A stretch of DNA of 64,000 nucleotides, from the NCBI GenBank assembly GCA_030613025.1, contig JAUWMT010000009.1:1-64000 (forward strand). The letters run 5' to 3'. Shown here piece after piece: positions 1 through 11,000 of the stretch. A program made the position numbers and the translations under genes. The number at the start of each line of letters is the position of its first letter. Position 1 is the stretch's first letter. Below the pieces are notes generated by a model, which searched no databases, was not told the DNA's origin, and saw only the letters and a list, made by a program, of their open reading frames with translations. Source of the stretch: Candidatus Cloacimonadota bacterium (GTDB lineage: Bacteria > Cloacimonadota > Cloacimonadia > JGIOTU-2).

Positions 1-121
1 TTTTAAACGTATTTACCGTCTCCTGACGCAAAAATTAGCTTTGAAGCTATCAATTCCTTCTAATTATCATAACTGTTTCAATTCTATATAAATTATATGA
101 ATAACTCATGCCTGAAAAGAT

Positions 122-136
122 GGTTGTGAGACAACC
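122..136 (-). terminator. weak hairpin downstream of first Asp-box paralog
   Basis: The arms GGTTGT and ACAACC form a perfect 6-bp stem with a 3-nt loop about 90 bases past the stop of the minus-strand gene ending at 228. A short T run follows on the minus strand. It is weaker than the GC-rich terminators of the two sister genes. The rest of 1-227 is A/T-rich and holds no gene that I can see. Confidence 0.35.
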
Positions 137-227
137 CCTTAATGAAACAAAATTAAACATTAACTGTTTTAACGGTTTCTAATTTTATTAATTATTGCTT
201 TTTAGATTGGACTCATATCTTTATTTC

Positions 228-2282
228 CTATCTTGCCAATAACATTTTTCCGGTGTGAGAAACTTCGGGCGAGGTTACTTTGTAGAAATAAATACCATTT
301 GCTACATCATTACCACTCATATCTTTGCCGTTCCATGTTGCGTAACTTTCGGTCGGAGAATCTCCTTCATGTGATTCGAGTGTTGTTATAAATTGTCCTT
401 TGGCATTGTAAATTTTTACAGAAGCTTCACGTAGAGGTTTTGAGGATGAAAAGGAAATGTGAGTGTTGGCGGAAAACGGATTAGGTCGATTGGTAGAATA
501 TACTTTTGAACTTTCAAAATCTTCATCGATTCCATAAAAATACAAATTGATATTCACGATACAATAGTTTATATTTCCTCCAGTATTGTCACCCTGACCA
601 AGTATATAAGATCCGTAAGAATTATCATCAAGATAATAAAGGTACACTTTTCCCCATAAGTAATCAGAGCATTCAATATAATCAGCCATATATGGATATA
701 CGGTAATTTGGTTTGAAAAATCGAAATTTGGGTTATTAATGTCAGTCAGTTCCAACAGCTTATATGTTCCCCAACAACCCCTCCCTGCAAGATAAATAAT
801 TGGATGTTCAAGATATTCTGCATAGTTTGTATATCCAAGCTGAGCGAGGGTCGCGTATGTGGCATCAGACCAACAATGTAAATATTCGGAATTTATTGTT
901 GAAATTGTATTACTTTGCTTGTCACCATAACTACCTCCAGGATAGGCAACAACAACATATAAAATTGTATCATTTCCAGTAATTTTCCACGGTACGGATT
1001 GACCGGAGAATACATCGTTACCAGGCAAGTGTGGGATTTCTTCAAATGAGAATTCACTATTATCACTCCACCAAACGGATTCGATTTGCGGAAGAAAATA
1101 TTCCAAATAGTAGCGATATTTTGTCTCCGGGTCAGTATAGGAATAGTTCGCGAGTAATGTAGTATGCAAATTTCCATTATCATCGTAAAGTGCAGTATTA
1201 TTATAACCGAAAATATCAACATCGAGGTAGTCGGGAACAACTCCATTAAATTCAAATTGAGGTGTGTTTTCTACCTGATAAAATGCGTGTCCCGATCCCT
1301 GGTTGTGGCTATGAAGATTCGTATTATCCCAGGTCTCTCCGTAATCAAAAGATTCCCAAACGAACAATCCTTGATCAACTGGCATATCACCAAGGTCGCC
1401 CTTATTCCAAACGCAATAGCCGATCATGCTTACTTTACCCGGTGTGTTTTGATCAGTTGTAAAAGAAAGAGAACGCGGTCTGCATGATTTTTCTCTCCAT
1501 GAATACATCGGAGTAACTGTTGTCCAATTGTCTAAATTCAGTATTTGTGTCAGGTCAGCAGTTACTGTATTTTCAATATCCATGTACATAATTCTTACAT
1601 CATCACAGGGATATCCATGTGAATTGGGATTAATATTTTGAGAGATATGATAGATCCTGATCCAGTCATTTCCATTTGGAGAAGGTCCTGTGTATAATCT
1701 TGGCCAAAGATATTCATCAGGAAGGGGAGATGTAATAAAAGTGACAGATGACCAGAAACCGGGAATATTCAGAAGTGCGTAATCATCATAACATATGGTA
1801 CAGCCGGTATTTGAGCCGATTGGAATTTCATGCCATGAAGCTATACAGTTTCCAGTAGCAGGATGGAGTACAAGATCTCCATATCCTTGCAGTTCATTGT
1901 ATGTCGAGATTTCATCACAACCTTGAAGATTGCCGTTTTCGTCATAATAAGCCCAGTATTGTCGGCGTGTAGAGGTCGGTGAATCTGTTGCATGAAATGT
2001 AAGGTAAGTGCCACTTCCATTTTCGAGCTGTCTTTGTATGGGATAATTTGAATATCCACCCGGCATATAGTCATAGTAAGATGTCATTACGGTTGTCGGT
2101 TCAACGACAAATTCGTAATCGATCCAATCTGAGTGAGTTTCATCTGTGTAGGGCAAAATTATTGTTCCTCTGTCCAGTCCGGAAACAGGAATAAGTTTTC
2201 GGTCAGGTTCTTGAAGCTCTCCAGCGAATAAGCAGAAAGTAAGTAAAAGAAATGAAATTAAAATACTTGTTTTTCTATACAT
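228..2282 (-). CDS. exported Asp-box protein with type-A-like sorting tail (paralog A)
   Basis: This 684-aa protein has an N-terminal signal peptide (residues 1-20, ending near FAGE). A long beta-rich body contains an Asp-box-like motif, SFDYGETW, near residue 310. A FlgD-like Ig domain occupies the last ~90 residues (NRPNPF, then NDVANGIYFYKV, ending KMLLAR). Asp boxes and the repeated beta pattern suggest a sialidase-like beta-propeller, but no catalytic set can be assigned. It is homologous along its whole length to the next two genes; all three share the YYDYMPG block near residue 70. A separate terminator lies between it and the upstream paralog, so it is probably its own transcription unit. 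It is likely a surface or secreted protein exported by the type-IX-like route. The function of the body is unknown. Confidence 0.8.
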   Translation of the reverse strand: MYRKTSILISFLLLTFCLFAGELQEPDRKLIPVSGLDRGTIILPYTDETHSDWIDYEFVVEPTTVMTSYYDYMPGGYSNYPIQRQLENGSGTYLTFHATDSPTSTRRQYWAYYDENGNLQGCDEISTYNELQGYGDLVLHPATGNCIASWHEIPIGSNTGCTICYDDYALLNIPGFWSSVTFITSPLPDEYLWPRLYTGPSPNGNDWIRIYHISQNINPNSHGYPCDDVRIMYMDIENTVTADLTQILNLDNWTTVTPMYSWREKSCRPRSLSFTTDQNTPGKVSMIGYCVWNKGDLGDMPVDQGLFVWESFDYGETWDNTNLHSHNQGSGHAFYQVENTPQFEFNGVVPDYLDVDIFGYNNTALYDDNGNLHTTLLANYSYTDPETKYRYYLEYFLPQIESVWWSDNSEFSFEEIPHLPGNDVFSGQSVPWKITGNDTILYVVVAYPGGSYGDKQSNTISTINSEYLHCWSDATYATLAQLGYTNYAEYLEHPIIYLAGRGCWGTYKLLELTDINNPNFDFSNQITVYPYMADYIECSDYLWGKVYLYYLDDNSYGSYILGQGDNTGGNINYCIVNINLYFYGIDEDFESSKVYSTNRPNPFSANTHISFSSSKPLREASVKIYNAKGQFITTLESHEGDSPTESYATWNGKDMSGNDVANGIYFYKVTSPEVSHTGKMLLAR

Positions 2283-2384
2283 ATGACCCTCCCTGGTGTC
2301 AAATATTTTTTCCTGTTAATGTTCCTTTTTTTCATATAAACTCCAAAAAACTAAAAAAGAATATTTTTAAAAATTTGTCAAAAA

Positions 2385-2412
2385 AAAGCCCATTCAAATA
2401 TGAACGGGCTTT
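2385..2412 (-). terminator. rho-independent terminator after paralog B
   Basis: On the minus strand AAAGCCC pairs with GGGCTTT across a 14-nt loop and runs straight into a T tract. It lies 24 bases beyond the stop codon of the gene ending at 2437. A TTGACA follows just downstream and could belong to the promoter of paralog A, but I could not match a convincing -10. Confidence 0.85.
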
Positions 2413-2436
2413 AATATCTCTAAGAAATTTGTAGTT

Positions 2437-4518
2437 TTATCGAGTCAGCATCATTTTTTGGACTTTTGCCGAGCCATCGATTTCAACCTTATAAAGATAG
2501 ATTCCATTTGCTACATCTTTACCATTCAGGTCTTTACCGTTCCATGTTGCGTAACCCTCAGTGGGCTGCTCGCCGGCATTTACATCAAGTGTAGCCACAA
2601 GTTGCCCTCTTGTGTTATATACATTAACAGATGAGCGTTGATACGGTTTTTTGCTTGTAAAGTTGATAGTCGTAGATGAGAAGAAGGGATTGGGATAATT
2701 TGAAAGTGATGCAACAGGATTTGCATGTGCAGGATCAGCCGATACAGGTGGGAATTCAATTTTCACCATGCAATAATTGATCTGTCCGCCGGTATTTTGT
2801 CCTTGTTGAGCTTGAGCATAGGAACCAAAGGAGTTATCGTCGTAATAATAGATGTAGATCAATCCATGAGTTTCATCAATTATCTCAATCTTGTTATAGA
2901 TATTTGGGTAAACAGTTATTTCATCGGAAAAATCGTAGAGGGTGCTGTAAATATCAGTAAGTTCGATCGGATCTGACCAACTGTTGCCATTATTAGATGA
3001 AGCTGAGATGTAAAGAATGGGATGTTCTGCGTAAGCGATATAAGCAGGATCGCCATCTTCTGCCAATTGCACATAGGTGCCGTCAGCCCAAAGCTGAACC
3101 ATCCAATTCTTCTCTGTATTGATCGCATTTCTCTGGGCATTGTTATGGAAGATGGTTGCATCTCCGGGATATTTGTTGTAGGCAACCCTGGTATATAATA
3201 TGGTATCGTTACCCACTATTTCCCATGGCACATCTTTTCCTGTCCAAGGATCAATACCGGGGAATGCCGGCACATTGTGGTAATCCCAACTTGAGCCATC
3301 CCATACTGCTTCCGCCTGTGGAAGGAAATGATTGAAGTAATAACCGGCACCGGTATCGTCGGTATAGCCATATTGCTGCATATAGCAAATGTGAGCATTA
3401 CCGCTTGCATCATATTGTGCAGTATCATGCCAGCCGTAAGAGTCAACTTTTATAGTATCAATAATATTATCATTTTGATCTCTAAATTGTGGGACGTTCG
3501 CAACAGCATATATGTAATCATCAGGACCGTCACCATGAAGATTTGCTGTGTTCCAAGTAGTTCCATAGTCAAGGGATTCAAAGATATAGAAACCTTGATC
3601 AACGGGCATATCTCCCTGGTCTCCTTCCAGCCAGGAGCAGTAACCAACAATTGCAACTTTACCGGGATTGTTAAAGTCGATAGCAAAAGCTTGAGATTGT
3701 GGACGGCATGATTTTGCTCTCCAATAATACATGGGATTGACAGTAGTCCAGTTAGCGACATCGAGTACTGCTGTCAAATCGGCAGAAAAAGTATTCTCAA
3801 TGTCTATATACATGATTCTCGGTTCTTCACAAGGATGATTCCATGGATCACTTGTATAGTTTTTTGAGATGTGATAAAGGCGCACCCAGCCATCACCATT
3901 TGGAGAAGGTCCTACATAGAGATAGGGCCAGATGTATTGATCAGGAAGTGGTGAGGGAATAAAGGTAACAGCCGACCAGAAACCGGGAATGCCCAGAAGT
4001 GCATAGTCATCATAACAAATAGTTGAACCATAATTTGCAGCAGTTGGGTTTTCATGCCATGTAGCAAAGCAGTCACCTGTAGCAGGATGGACAGCTATAT
4101 CACCATATCCTTGAGTGAGATCATAAGTAGAAATAGTGGCCCAGTTTGCACCGATGCTACCTGCCGCATCTGCGTAAGCGTAATACTGACGGCGTGTAGC
4201 AGTGGTTGTGGCTGTGCCGAACCATGTCATATATGTGCCGGTACCATTATCGGTTTGTGCCTGTATTGGATAGCATTCATAAGAACCGGGCATATAGTCA
4301 TAGTACGATGTCATGATCGTTGTGGGTAGGGTGACAAATTCATAATCAGGTACCGGTGGATTGTCTCGGTGATTCGCTTCCGACAAGGGAATTAATTTAC
4401 TGACATCAATATTGGAAACAGCGATTTTATCCGAGCCGGCTGGATCCATAAATTCTGCATGAAGCGTTAGGGTAGTTACGAAAAAGCATAGGAGTAAAAG
4501 TAATCCTAATTTTTTCAT
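2437..4518 (-). CDS. exported Asp-box protein with type-A-like sorting tail (paralog B)
   Basis: This 693-aa protein has a signal peptide (residues 1-21, cleaved near LHAE) and a beta-rich body. It carries two Asp-box-like motifs, SLDYGTTW in the middle and SSNNGNSWS near residue 520. The last ~90 residues form a FlgD-like Ig domain (NYPNPFFSSTT, KDVANGIYLYKV, ending KMMLTR). It is clearly paralogous to its two neighbours and shares the YYDYMPG, VHPATGDC and ICYDDYALL blocks with paralog A. A strong terminator follows it, and another separates it from paralog C upstream, so it is likely transcribed alone. The fold is probably a sialidase-type propeller. Its ligand or enzymatic activity is unknown. 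Confidence 0.82.
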   Translation of the reverse strand: MKKLGLLLLLCFFVTTLTLHAEFMDPAGSDKIAVSNIDVSKLIPLSEANHRDNPPVPDYEFVTLPTTIMTSYYDYMPGSYECYPIQAQTDNGTGTYMTWFGTATTTATRRQYYAYADAAGSIGANWATISTYDLTQGYGDIAVHPATGDCFATWHENPTAANYGSTICYDDYALLGIPGFWSAVTFIPSPLPDQYIWPYLYVGPSPNGDGWVRLYHISKNYTSDPWNHPCEEPRIMYIDIENTFSADLTAVLDVANWTTVNPMYYWRAKSCRPQSQAFAIDFNNPGKVAIVGYCSWLEGDQGDMPVDQGFYIFESLDYGTTWNTANLHGDGPDDYIYAVANVPQFRDQNDNIIDTIKVDSYGWHDTAQYDASGNAHICYMQQYGYTDDTGAGYYFNHFLPQAEAVWDGSSWDYHNVPAFPGIDPWTGKDVPWEIVGNDTILYTRVAYNKYPGDATIFHNNAQRNAINTEKNWMVQLWADGTYVQLAEDGDPAYIAYAEHPILYISASSNNGNSWSDPIELTDIYSTLYDFSDEITVYPNIYNKIEIIDETHGLIYIYYYDDNSFGSYAQAQQGQNTGGQINYCMVKIEFPPVSADPAHANPVASLSNYPNPFFSSTTINFTSKKPYQRSSVNVYNTRGQLVATLDVNAGEQPTEGYATWNGKDLNGKDVANGIYLYKVEIDGSAKVQKMMLTR

Positions 4519-4700
4519 GTAAACCTCCGTTGGTTTTTTTTTGATAAGTTAACATCTTTAACCTTACTAAGAAAATAACAACTTGTGAAATCTTAATAAT
4601 TTATCAGATTTCGAATTCACATAAACACTTATATATAATATACGATTTAGTTAATTATTGTGGAAAATTTTTGTCAAGAAGTTGATTAGAAAAATAAAAA

Positions 4701-4727
4701 AAGCCCGCTCAAAGAACGAACGGGCTT
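4701..4727 (-). terminator. rho-independent terminator closing the TonB/PorV operon
   Basis: On the minus strand AAGCCCG pairs with CGGGCTT across a 13-nt loop, followed by a seven-T run. It sits 23 bases past the stop of the gene ending at 4750. It marks the end of the long unit that begins at the TonB-dependent receptor. Confidence 0.87.
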
Positions 4728-4749
4728 CTTATATAATGTTTGATTTTGC

Positions 4750-6918
4750 TTATCTGTTAAGCATCATCTTTTTGGCAATTGTTGCACCGTTGGTTTCCAC
4801 TTTATAGAAGTAGATACCATTTGCTACATCATTACCGTATTGATCAGTACCATCCCACATTGCGTGTCCTGCAGTATGAGAATCTGCAATAGTGTCAATG
4901 GATCTTACGAACTGACCTTTTGTGTTGTAGATAGTAACTTCTGCATTTTCCACACCAACTGAAGCAGAGAATTGGATCTGAGTGTGTGAGAAGAATGGAT
5001 TGGGAACATTGCGAAGTGTAAGAGATGCTGGTGGTTGTGGCTGAGAGGGATCGGAAGAAAGGAAAAGACCAGCAAAGTCGATCTTGAATGAGCAGTACAC
5101 CATTTCACCACCGGTTACGGGACCCATGTCTTGGATCGAGCTGCCGTAGTCATTATCATCAAAGAAGAATATGTCAATCTGTCCCCAGCCATCACCAAGG
5201 TCTTTAATAGTTGGATTAACATAAGGATACATGGTGATCATGTCTGCAAAACCGGGGAATGCTGTGCTGTAGATATCAGAGAGTTCAATTGGATAACTCC
5301 AGTTTTCACCATTATTATTGGTTGCAGAAACATAAAGAATTGGATGGGTTGCATAAGCATCATATCCAGGAATTGCATTTTCTGCGTAAAGTGTTTTTGT
5401 ACCACTATTCCAAATCTGGACCATCCAGGGATTTTCAAAGTTTACTGCATTGCATTGGAGATTTTCATGAAAGCCGACATCAGCAGCAATGGAGAATGGA
5501 TAATCCCTCCACGGGTAGATCAAAGTGTCACCGCTTACGGGTTCAATTTCCCATGGAACAGTGTGCCCGGACAATGCATCTACGCCGGGTAATTCAGGTA
5601 CTTCGCGGATTTCCCATGTACCGTCAGTTTTATACACAATTTCAGCTTCGTACTGGAACTCGTAATAAGGCCAGTAGGATGCACTGCCTGCTACAGTATC
5701 AACAGAGCATATCCAGAGCAACTGTGGCATGTGAATATTACCCTCGCTGTCAAAAGATGCAGTTTTGTGAGTTGAGTGCTGGTTGCCGGGCCACCCGATC
5801 CATACATGAAGTTCATCAAGAAGCACGTCATCAATAGTAAAGCCGGGTACGTTGTCAACGGCATAAAGTACATACTCATTCAACATACCGACATCTGTTT
5901 GATATGAATGGAAGTTTGCATAATCCCATGTTTCACCACCATCATAGGAATCCCATACATAATATCCTTGAGGTACAACTTCGAGACCGATCAATCCGCC
6001 AGTGTATCCTGCATAACCGAACATTGCGATATGTCCTGCATTGAATGGATCCACGGCATAGGAAGGATAAGGACGGCAGGAAAGACCTGTTGTAGGATCT
6101 GACCAGTCACGTGCAATATTCACGGGACCACCCCAGTTGGTCTTATCAAGCATAATATTAAGGTCGCCCCAATTCCAGGAATCTTCAGGAACATCGATCC
6201 AGCGTATAATATCATGTTCGATCACGCCGTCGGGATTCTGCTGGCTGGTCTGATATACGCGGTAGTTACCGGTTGTTGCATAATCAGGAGCCATTCCAAT
6301 ATTCATATAGGGCCAGATATATTCGTCAATGTATGGGGCTGGTTGATCAAAGGTAACAGGGGTTTTCCAGAAACCTGGAATATGCAGAAGAGCATAGTCG
6401 TCAAAGGAAACTCGGGTGTTGGTATCTTCGGGGGTGGAAGCACCCATAATATCGTGCCACGAGGCGATAGGATCGCCGGAAGCCGGATGCATGGCCAAAC
6501 CCGGATAACCCTGCCATGTGTCGGAAGTTGTGATAGTAGCATAGTCAATCACACCGCTTGGTTGAACGTATGCCCAATACAATCTTCTGTTGACAGTCGT
6601 GGATGCGCGACCGTGGAATACAAAATATACTCCACCGAATGCATCAGGTTGCCTCTTTATTGGACGTCCACAATAACTACCGGGCATGTAGTCATAGTAG
6701 TTAGTAAAACCTGCGAGAGTTGTAGGTTCCTGAATGAATTCCCATTGAGGAACCTGGAAGTTGCCCTTGTTAAGATTTTCTGTGGCAACTTTTAGATGCC
6801 CTGGTGCTTCGCGAGGAACAAGAGTATTATTGTTGTACTCTGGTTGTTGAACATCATTAGCCCAAACCATTCCTGCGAGCACGAGGAGCATCACGCTAAG
6901 CATAGCAATTTTTTTCAT
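4750..6918 (-). CDS. exported Asp-box protein with type-A-like sorting tail (paralog C)
   Basis: This 722-aa protein is the longest of the three tandem paralogs. It has a signal peptide (1-20, cleaved near VWAND), Asp-box-like motifs SYDGGETW and ATNNNGENWS, and a FlgD-like Ig domain at the end (NVPNPFFSHTQ, NDVANGIYFYKV, ending KKMMLNR). Only about 33 bases separate its start from the PorV-like gene upstream, with no terminator between. It is therefore probably the last gene of the receptor-ExbBD-TonB-PorV operon, unlike paralogs A and B. Co-transcription with a PorV-family barrel fits an exported substrate of a type-IX-like machine. The molecular function of the propeller-like body is unknown. 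Confidence 0.83.
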   Translation of the reverse strand: MKKIAMLSVMLLVLAGMVWANDVQQPEYNNNTLVPREAPGHLKVATENLNKGNFQVPQWEFIQEPTTLAGFTNYYDYMPGSYCGRPIKRQPDAFGGVYFVFHGRASTTVNRRLYWAYVQPSGVIDYATITTSDTWQGYPGLAMHPASGDPIASWHDIMGASTPEDTNTRVSFDDYALLHIPGFWKTPVTFDQPAPYIDEYIWPYMNIGMAPDYATTGNYRVYQTSQQNPDGVIEHDIIRWIDVPEDSWNWGDLNIMLDKTNWGGPVNIARDWSDPTTGLSCRPYPSYAVDPFNAGHIAMFGYAGYTGGLIGLEVVPQGYYVWDSYDGGETWDYANFHSYQTDVGMLNEYVLYAVDNVPGFTIDDVLLDELHVWIGWPGNQHSTHKTASFDSEGNIHMPQLLWICSVDTVAGSASYWPYYEFQYEAEIVYKTDGTWEIREVPELPGVDALSGHTVPWEIEPVSGDTLIYPWRDYPFSIAADVGFHENLQCNAVNFENPWMVQIWNSGTKTLYAENAIPGYDAYATHPILYVSATNNNGENWSYPIELSDIYSTAFPGFADMITMYPYVNPTIKDLGDGWGQIDIFFFDDNDYGSSIQDMGPVTGGEMVYCSFKIDFAGLFLSSDPSQPQPPASLTLRNVPNPFFSHTQIQFSASVGVENAEVTIYNTKGQFVRSIDTIADSHTAGHAMWDGTDQYGNDVANGIYFYKVETNGATIAKKMMLNR

Positions 6919-6951
6919 TTTGATTAATCCTCCATCATTATTGATTAATTA

Positions 6952-7989
6952 TTAAAATTTCATTTTTAAAGAAAGACGTATAGGTCCGGTAAGAAATTTA
7001 CCATCCATCTTTTCTTCTAAGCTACCAAAAGGAGTATAAGCAGCATCAATATCCATTATAGCAAAGGAAGTAGGAAGTTTCCAGCCAAGTCCAAAAGAAG
7101 CTTTTTGAACATCAAGATTAAATTGATATCCACCGCGAAGGAAGAAGGTTCCGATTCTGTATTCAAGTCCGGCATTATAAGTTTCAAGACGGTCAACACA
7201 GTTATCAATTTGGAATACTGCATTAATTGACTGCATCTTTGTTTCAAGAATGTTCATAGCAACACCAAGAGAGAAATTCATTGGAAGTACGAATGAGAGT
7301 TCTTCCGGGTCTTCATCAACAAGACCGTCTCCATCATTGTCCAAAAGGTCAAAGGGGTCTTCATCAATAAGTCCATCGGCATCATTATCCAATGTGTATT
7401 TCATTTCAGGTCCGAAGTTTCTTAAGCTCATACCAATCGTAAGATCTTGCCAGCCAGTATTATAGAGAGTGCCCAGATCGACGCCCCAACCGTTTACATC
7501 ATATTCATCGAGATTTTGCCTGAGATATTTGAACGTGACACCAAGAGAGAATTTGTCAGTAAGCATAGTCGCATAGGAAAGCCCAGCCATCATATCGCTA
7601 CAGGTGAACTGTTCCCCATTAGGACCGAACTCATCATCAGTTGTCACATCCATCCAGTCCATATACAATATCGAACCGTTGATACCGAACACTCCGAGAG
7701 AGGTCGGAAAAGCAAAGGTCAGATAATCATAATTTATATCTGCAACATAGCGAGTGTGGTTTAAAAATAATTCACTGCCATTTGTATATGCGAGACCGGC
7801 GACATTCCAATAGGTTGAGGAAGCGCCTTTCGTATAAGCTGTGTATGCTTCACCCATGCCGATTGCACGGGCGTCAACACCGATTTTGAGGAACTGCATA
7901 CCAGCAGTACCGACTTTAGCAAAAATATCAGCTTGAACCAAGGTTGGTATAAGTAAAAGGGCCAATATTATAAAAATTATCCTTTTCAT
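6952..7989 (-). CDS. PorV/PorQ-family outer-membrane beta-barrel protein
   Basis: PorV-family proteins are outer-membrane barrels that shuttle cargo in type IX secretion. This one has a signal peptide (MKRIIFIILALLL, cleaved near VQAD) and then the family's N-terminal block with KVGTAGMQFLKIG and DARAIGMGEAY, in which the gene product lines up with PorV/UPF0164 proteins. Amphipathic strands run to the end, LSLKMKF. The listed ORF begins at a GTG at 7998, but the AAAGGTGG ribosome site overlaps that codon, so I start at the ATG at 7989 (345 aa). An odd insert at about residues 196-228 has two copies of a DNDxDGLxDED pattern, resembling calcium-binding type-3 repeats. It lies between an exported protein gene and paralog C in the same operon. 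Confidence 0.8.
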   Translation of the reverse strand: MKRIIFIILALLLIPTLVQADIFAKVGTAGMQFLKIGVDARAIGMGEAYTAYTKGASSTYWNVAGLAYTNGSELFLNHTRYVADINYDYLTFAFPTSLGVFGINGSILYMDWMDVTTDDEFGPNGEQFTCSDMMAGLSYATMLTDKFSLGVTFKYLRQNLDEYDVNGWGVDLGTLYNTGWQDLTIGMSLRNFGPEMKYTLDNDADGLIDEDPFDLLDNDGDGLVDEDPEELSFVLPMNFSLGVAMNILETKMQSINAVFQIDNCVDRLETYNAGLEYRIGTFFLRGGYQFNLDVQKASFGLGWKLPTSFAIMDIDAAYTPFGSLEEKMDGKFLTGPIRLSLKMKF

Positions 7990-8000
7990 GTTAACCACCT

Positions 8001-11000
8001 TTATTTAATTAAAACAAGTTTATTGACTTTAATATTACCAGTCGCATGATCTTCTACGGAATAAAGGTACACACCACTTGCAATGATCTGATCATGTTTC
8101 GAGAGGAGATCCCAGGGTTCTATTCCACTTTGTGCAATACCGGTATGAGTTGCTTTGCTAGGATTGATAACATCCACAGTTGACATACCATCATGTTTAA
8201 TTTCATCAACAAGGTCACCGGCAAGTGTATATATCTTGATAGTACATTTTTCAGGAAGATTTACAAACCAGATACGCTTACTTCTATCACCGGTTTCGTC
8301 TTTGTCACGTCGTCCATCAAACTTGCTTTGTCCGAGGTAGGGATTTGGTACGACATAAACATTTTCGAGATTGGAAGCAGCAGATGGACCGGCAAAGATC
8401 GTTATTCGGTTTCCATCTTTACCTGATTCAAGAGATGGAATGTCCAGTGAAGGAATACCTCTGTCAAAGGAGGTGACGGCAATGTAGTTTTCTACCCCTT
8501 TTTCAGGATAGAGTATTTCACTAATATAGTATCTGCGTGAAAGTCTGTTTTTCTTCAAGGTGAGCAATCCTTCAGGATGTGTCTGACCAAGATGTCCGGG
8601 AAATGGCATCAACTTATCATCATAGAGGTCGATATAAAGATCGTCATCTATTACGGGATTTTTTAAAAGAAGCGCATTTGCCCGCTTTTCAATTTTTGTA
8701 AGTACTGGATGAGCAGGACTAGGAACATAAGGAGGATCGACATCAGCACTATCCAGCACATTATAAAGCGGAATTCCATACACTTCATCACCAGTGGTAA
8801 TATCTATATAAGAATAAAGAGAATCCATCTTAAAGTAGTCTGTCCAATAAACAGTACTGTCGGCAGTATAGATAATATTTTCAGTAGAATCAGTGCTTAC
8901 AGTATATTCCATGGGAAGTCCATTATTAATACCGAGCTGACCGCCGTAATACACATTCATACTGTCAACCGGAAGATTCATACAGACATCATAGTCTCTC
9001 ATATCCTGAGGAGTATCGACCTTATCCCAGCGGTCCCATTCCATATAGGCATCCTGTTCACCGGAATTGGAAGCTTTCCAGAGTGTGTAGCCCTGGAAAT
9101 CATGGCGAAGTCGGTAAGTTGTCCACGGATTTACTTTTGCATTAAAGTTATAACTACCACCATTCCAATGATCAGGATCGAATTCTTCAGGGAAATATCC
9201 ATAATGAGCTAACTGCTCATCATATTTATCAATATAGCTATCAAGATAGGGAATCGTGTTCTGCCAGCCGACAAATTCTTTGAAGATTGTCATTCTATCG
9301 ACTGTGAATTCTGAGCGGTTATCCCAATAGACAAAAACAGTGTCACCATTCAAGGATTGGTCAAGTGTCATGTTTGGAATATCAGGTGGTCCGGGTGCTT
9401 CATAGTGTTTAAATGTATCGGGGAGTACAACTGTTGTAAGAGTCTGCGCTTCTCCATACAGTTTTTTAGAGAAAACCGCAGTTCTTTTGAGATCTTCAAC
9501 ATCATCACCGGGGAATAACGCAATAACGATTTTCATTGTTTCGTATGGTTTTAGGTTCCAGCTTGAATCTGTAGGTGCAGTGAAACCTTGCATATCTCCA
9601 TAGAATGCAAAGAGATATCGTGTGTCGCAAGGATCATTAATTTGAGCATTGGGATCTTCGCGAAGTGAAATGTACTTTGTTGGAGCAAAGGAATTTGTAT
9701 TATGGGTCATCAACCAATACTTTTCATTTCGCTCCGCACCTGGAACATTATGGTTGGGACCATCACCAACTTCCCATGTCCAGCATGCGAAATCCAACTG
9801 TTCGGGATCAGGAGAACACACACGAGAACCGACATATCCTGTGGTTAGTCCGCCATCCTGGTCGGCATCATAGGTATAGGCAATCTCCCATCCTTCACCG
9901 GGAATATAACTGCTTATGTCATCAGAATAAGTATTACCCCATGCCTGCGGACCTACATCACAATCCATATACACAGCCATTGCACAGTCAAAAAGAGTGT
10001 CAACAGGGTTCATGTTTGTTATATCAAATTCAACATATATCAAATTTTTAATATATTCATAACTCCATTGGAAACTCACCTGGCGTACTCGAATATTATT
10101 TGGTATATGATTTTGAGGATAGGACTGTGCTTCCTGGACTCTTTCTCCAGGGGTTCCAAAGGGGCTGTAGTCATAATAGTAGCCAAGAAAATCTTGTTCC
10201 GAGATCGGGTACCCATCCTCATCGCGAAGTCCATCACCATCATCGTCCTGTACTTGGGCAAAGTTATATATACTGTCAGGATCGACATATCCCAATTCTA
10301 GGAAACCAAGAGGGAACCAGATGTCAATGTTTGTAAGAATTTCATCCGGTTCACATTGCATTCTAGGTACCGAACCTCTGAACTCATTATCGCCAGGTAA
10401 AAAGGTGCTGAATTGGGAAGGTACTGTACTTCTGAATGGGAATGCAAAGCCGGCAGGATCTTCATCGATCTTACCATCACCATCATCATCTACACCTGCT
10501 TGCTGGTCACGAATTGATGATTCGATAACACCATCCTTAAGGTTGTAGACATCATACATTGGTCCAAGAGCATATGCTTCCAATGGGTTATATGCCGGCA
10601 GGAATTCATAGTAATCATTATCACCGTCAAAGCCGACAGTCACAAGAGTATCAATAACTCTACCTAATCCCATGTCAGAAGTACCGGTCGTTTCTTGTGC
10701 GGCGTCTTGCCAGTACAGCATCTGTCCAAAGTCATTTCTACGTTGTTTACAAGCACCGAACCACAAAGCACCCTGGTAGAGATAGTCAATACCAGAACCT
10801 CCCGGATATTCCAGTGAGGGCCATTGTGGAACAATGTCATCACCGGATCCAAAGAAACCATAGTTGCTTACCCGCAACCATATGTTTCCGACATCGTGAT
10901 AGCGAGTGATATCAAGTCTTTTATCTGCGCCGGAGCCGCCACCTACTGATCGACTCCAAAGAAATGTACTTGAGAGCATCAGCATGAGGAGAACTGCCAG

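Noticed and set aside
893-1255. Extra ORFs inside the Asp-box and receptor genes on both strands
   Set aside because: All are out-of-frame shadows of long genes with signal peptides and conserved domains.
2376-2381. TTGACA next to the terminator as a promoter for paralog A
   Set aside because: No -10 hexamer with acceptable spacing; kept only as a note in the terminator entry. The TTGACA at 4672-4677 has the same problem.
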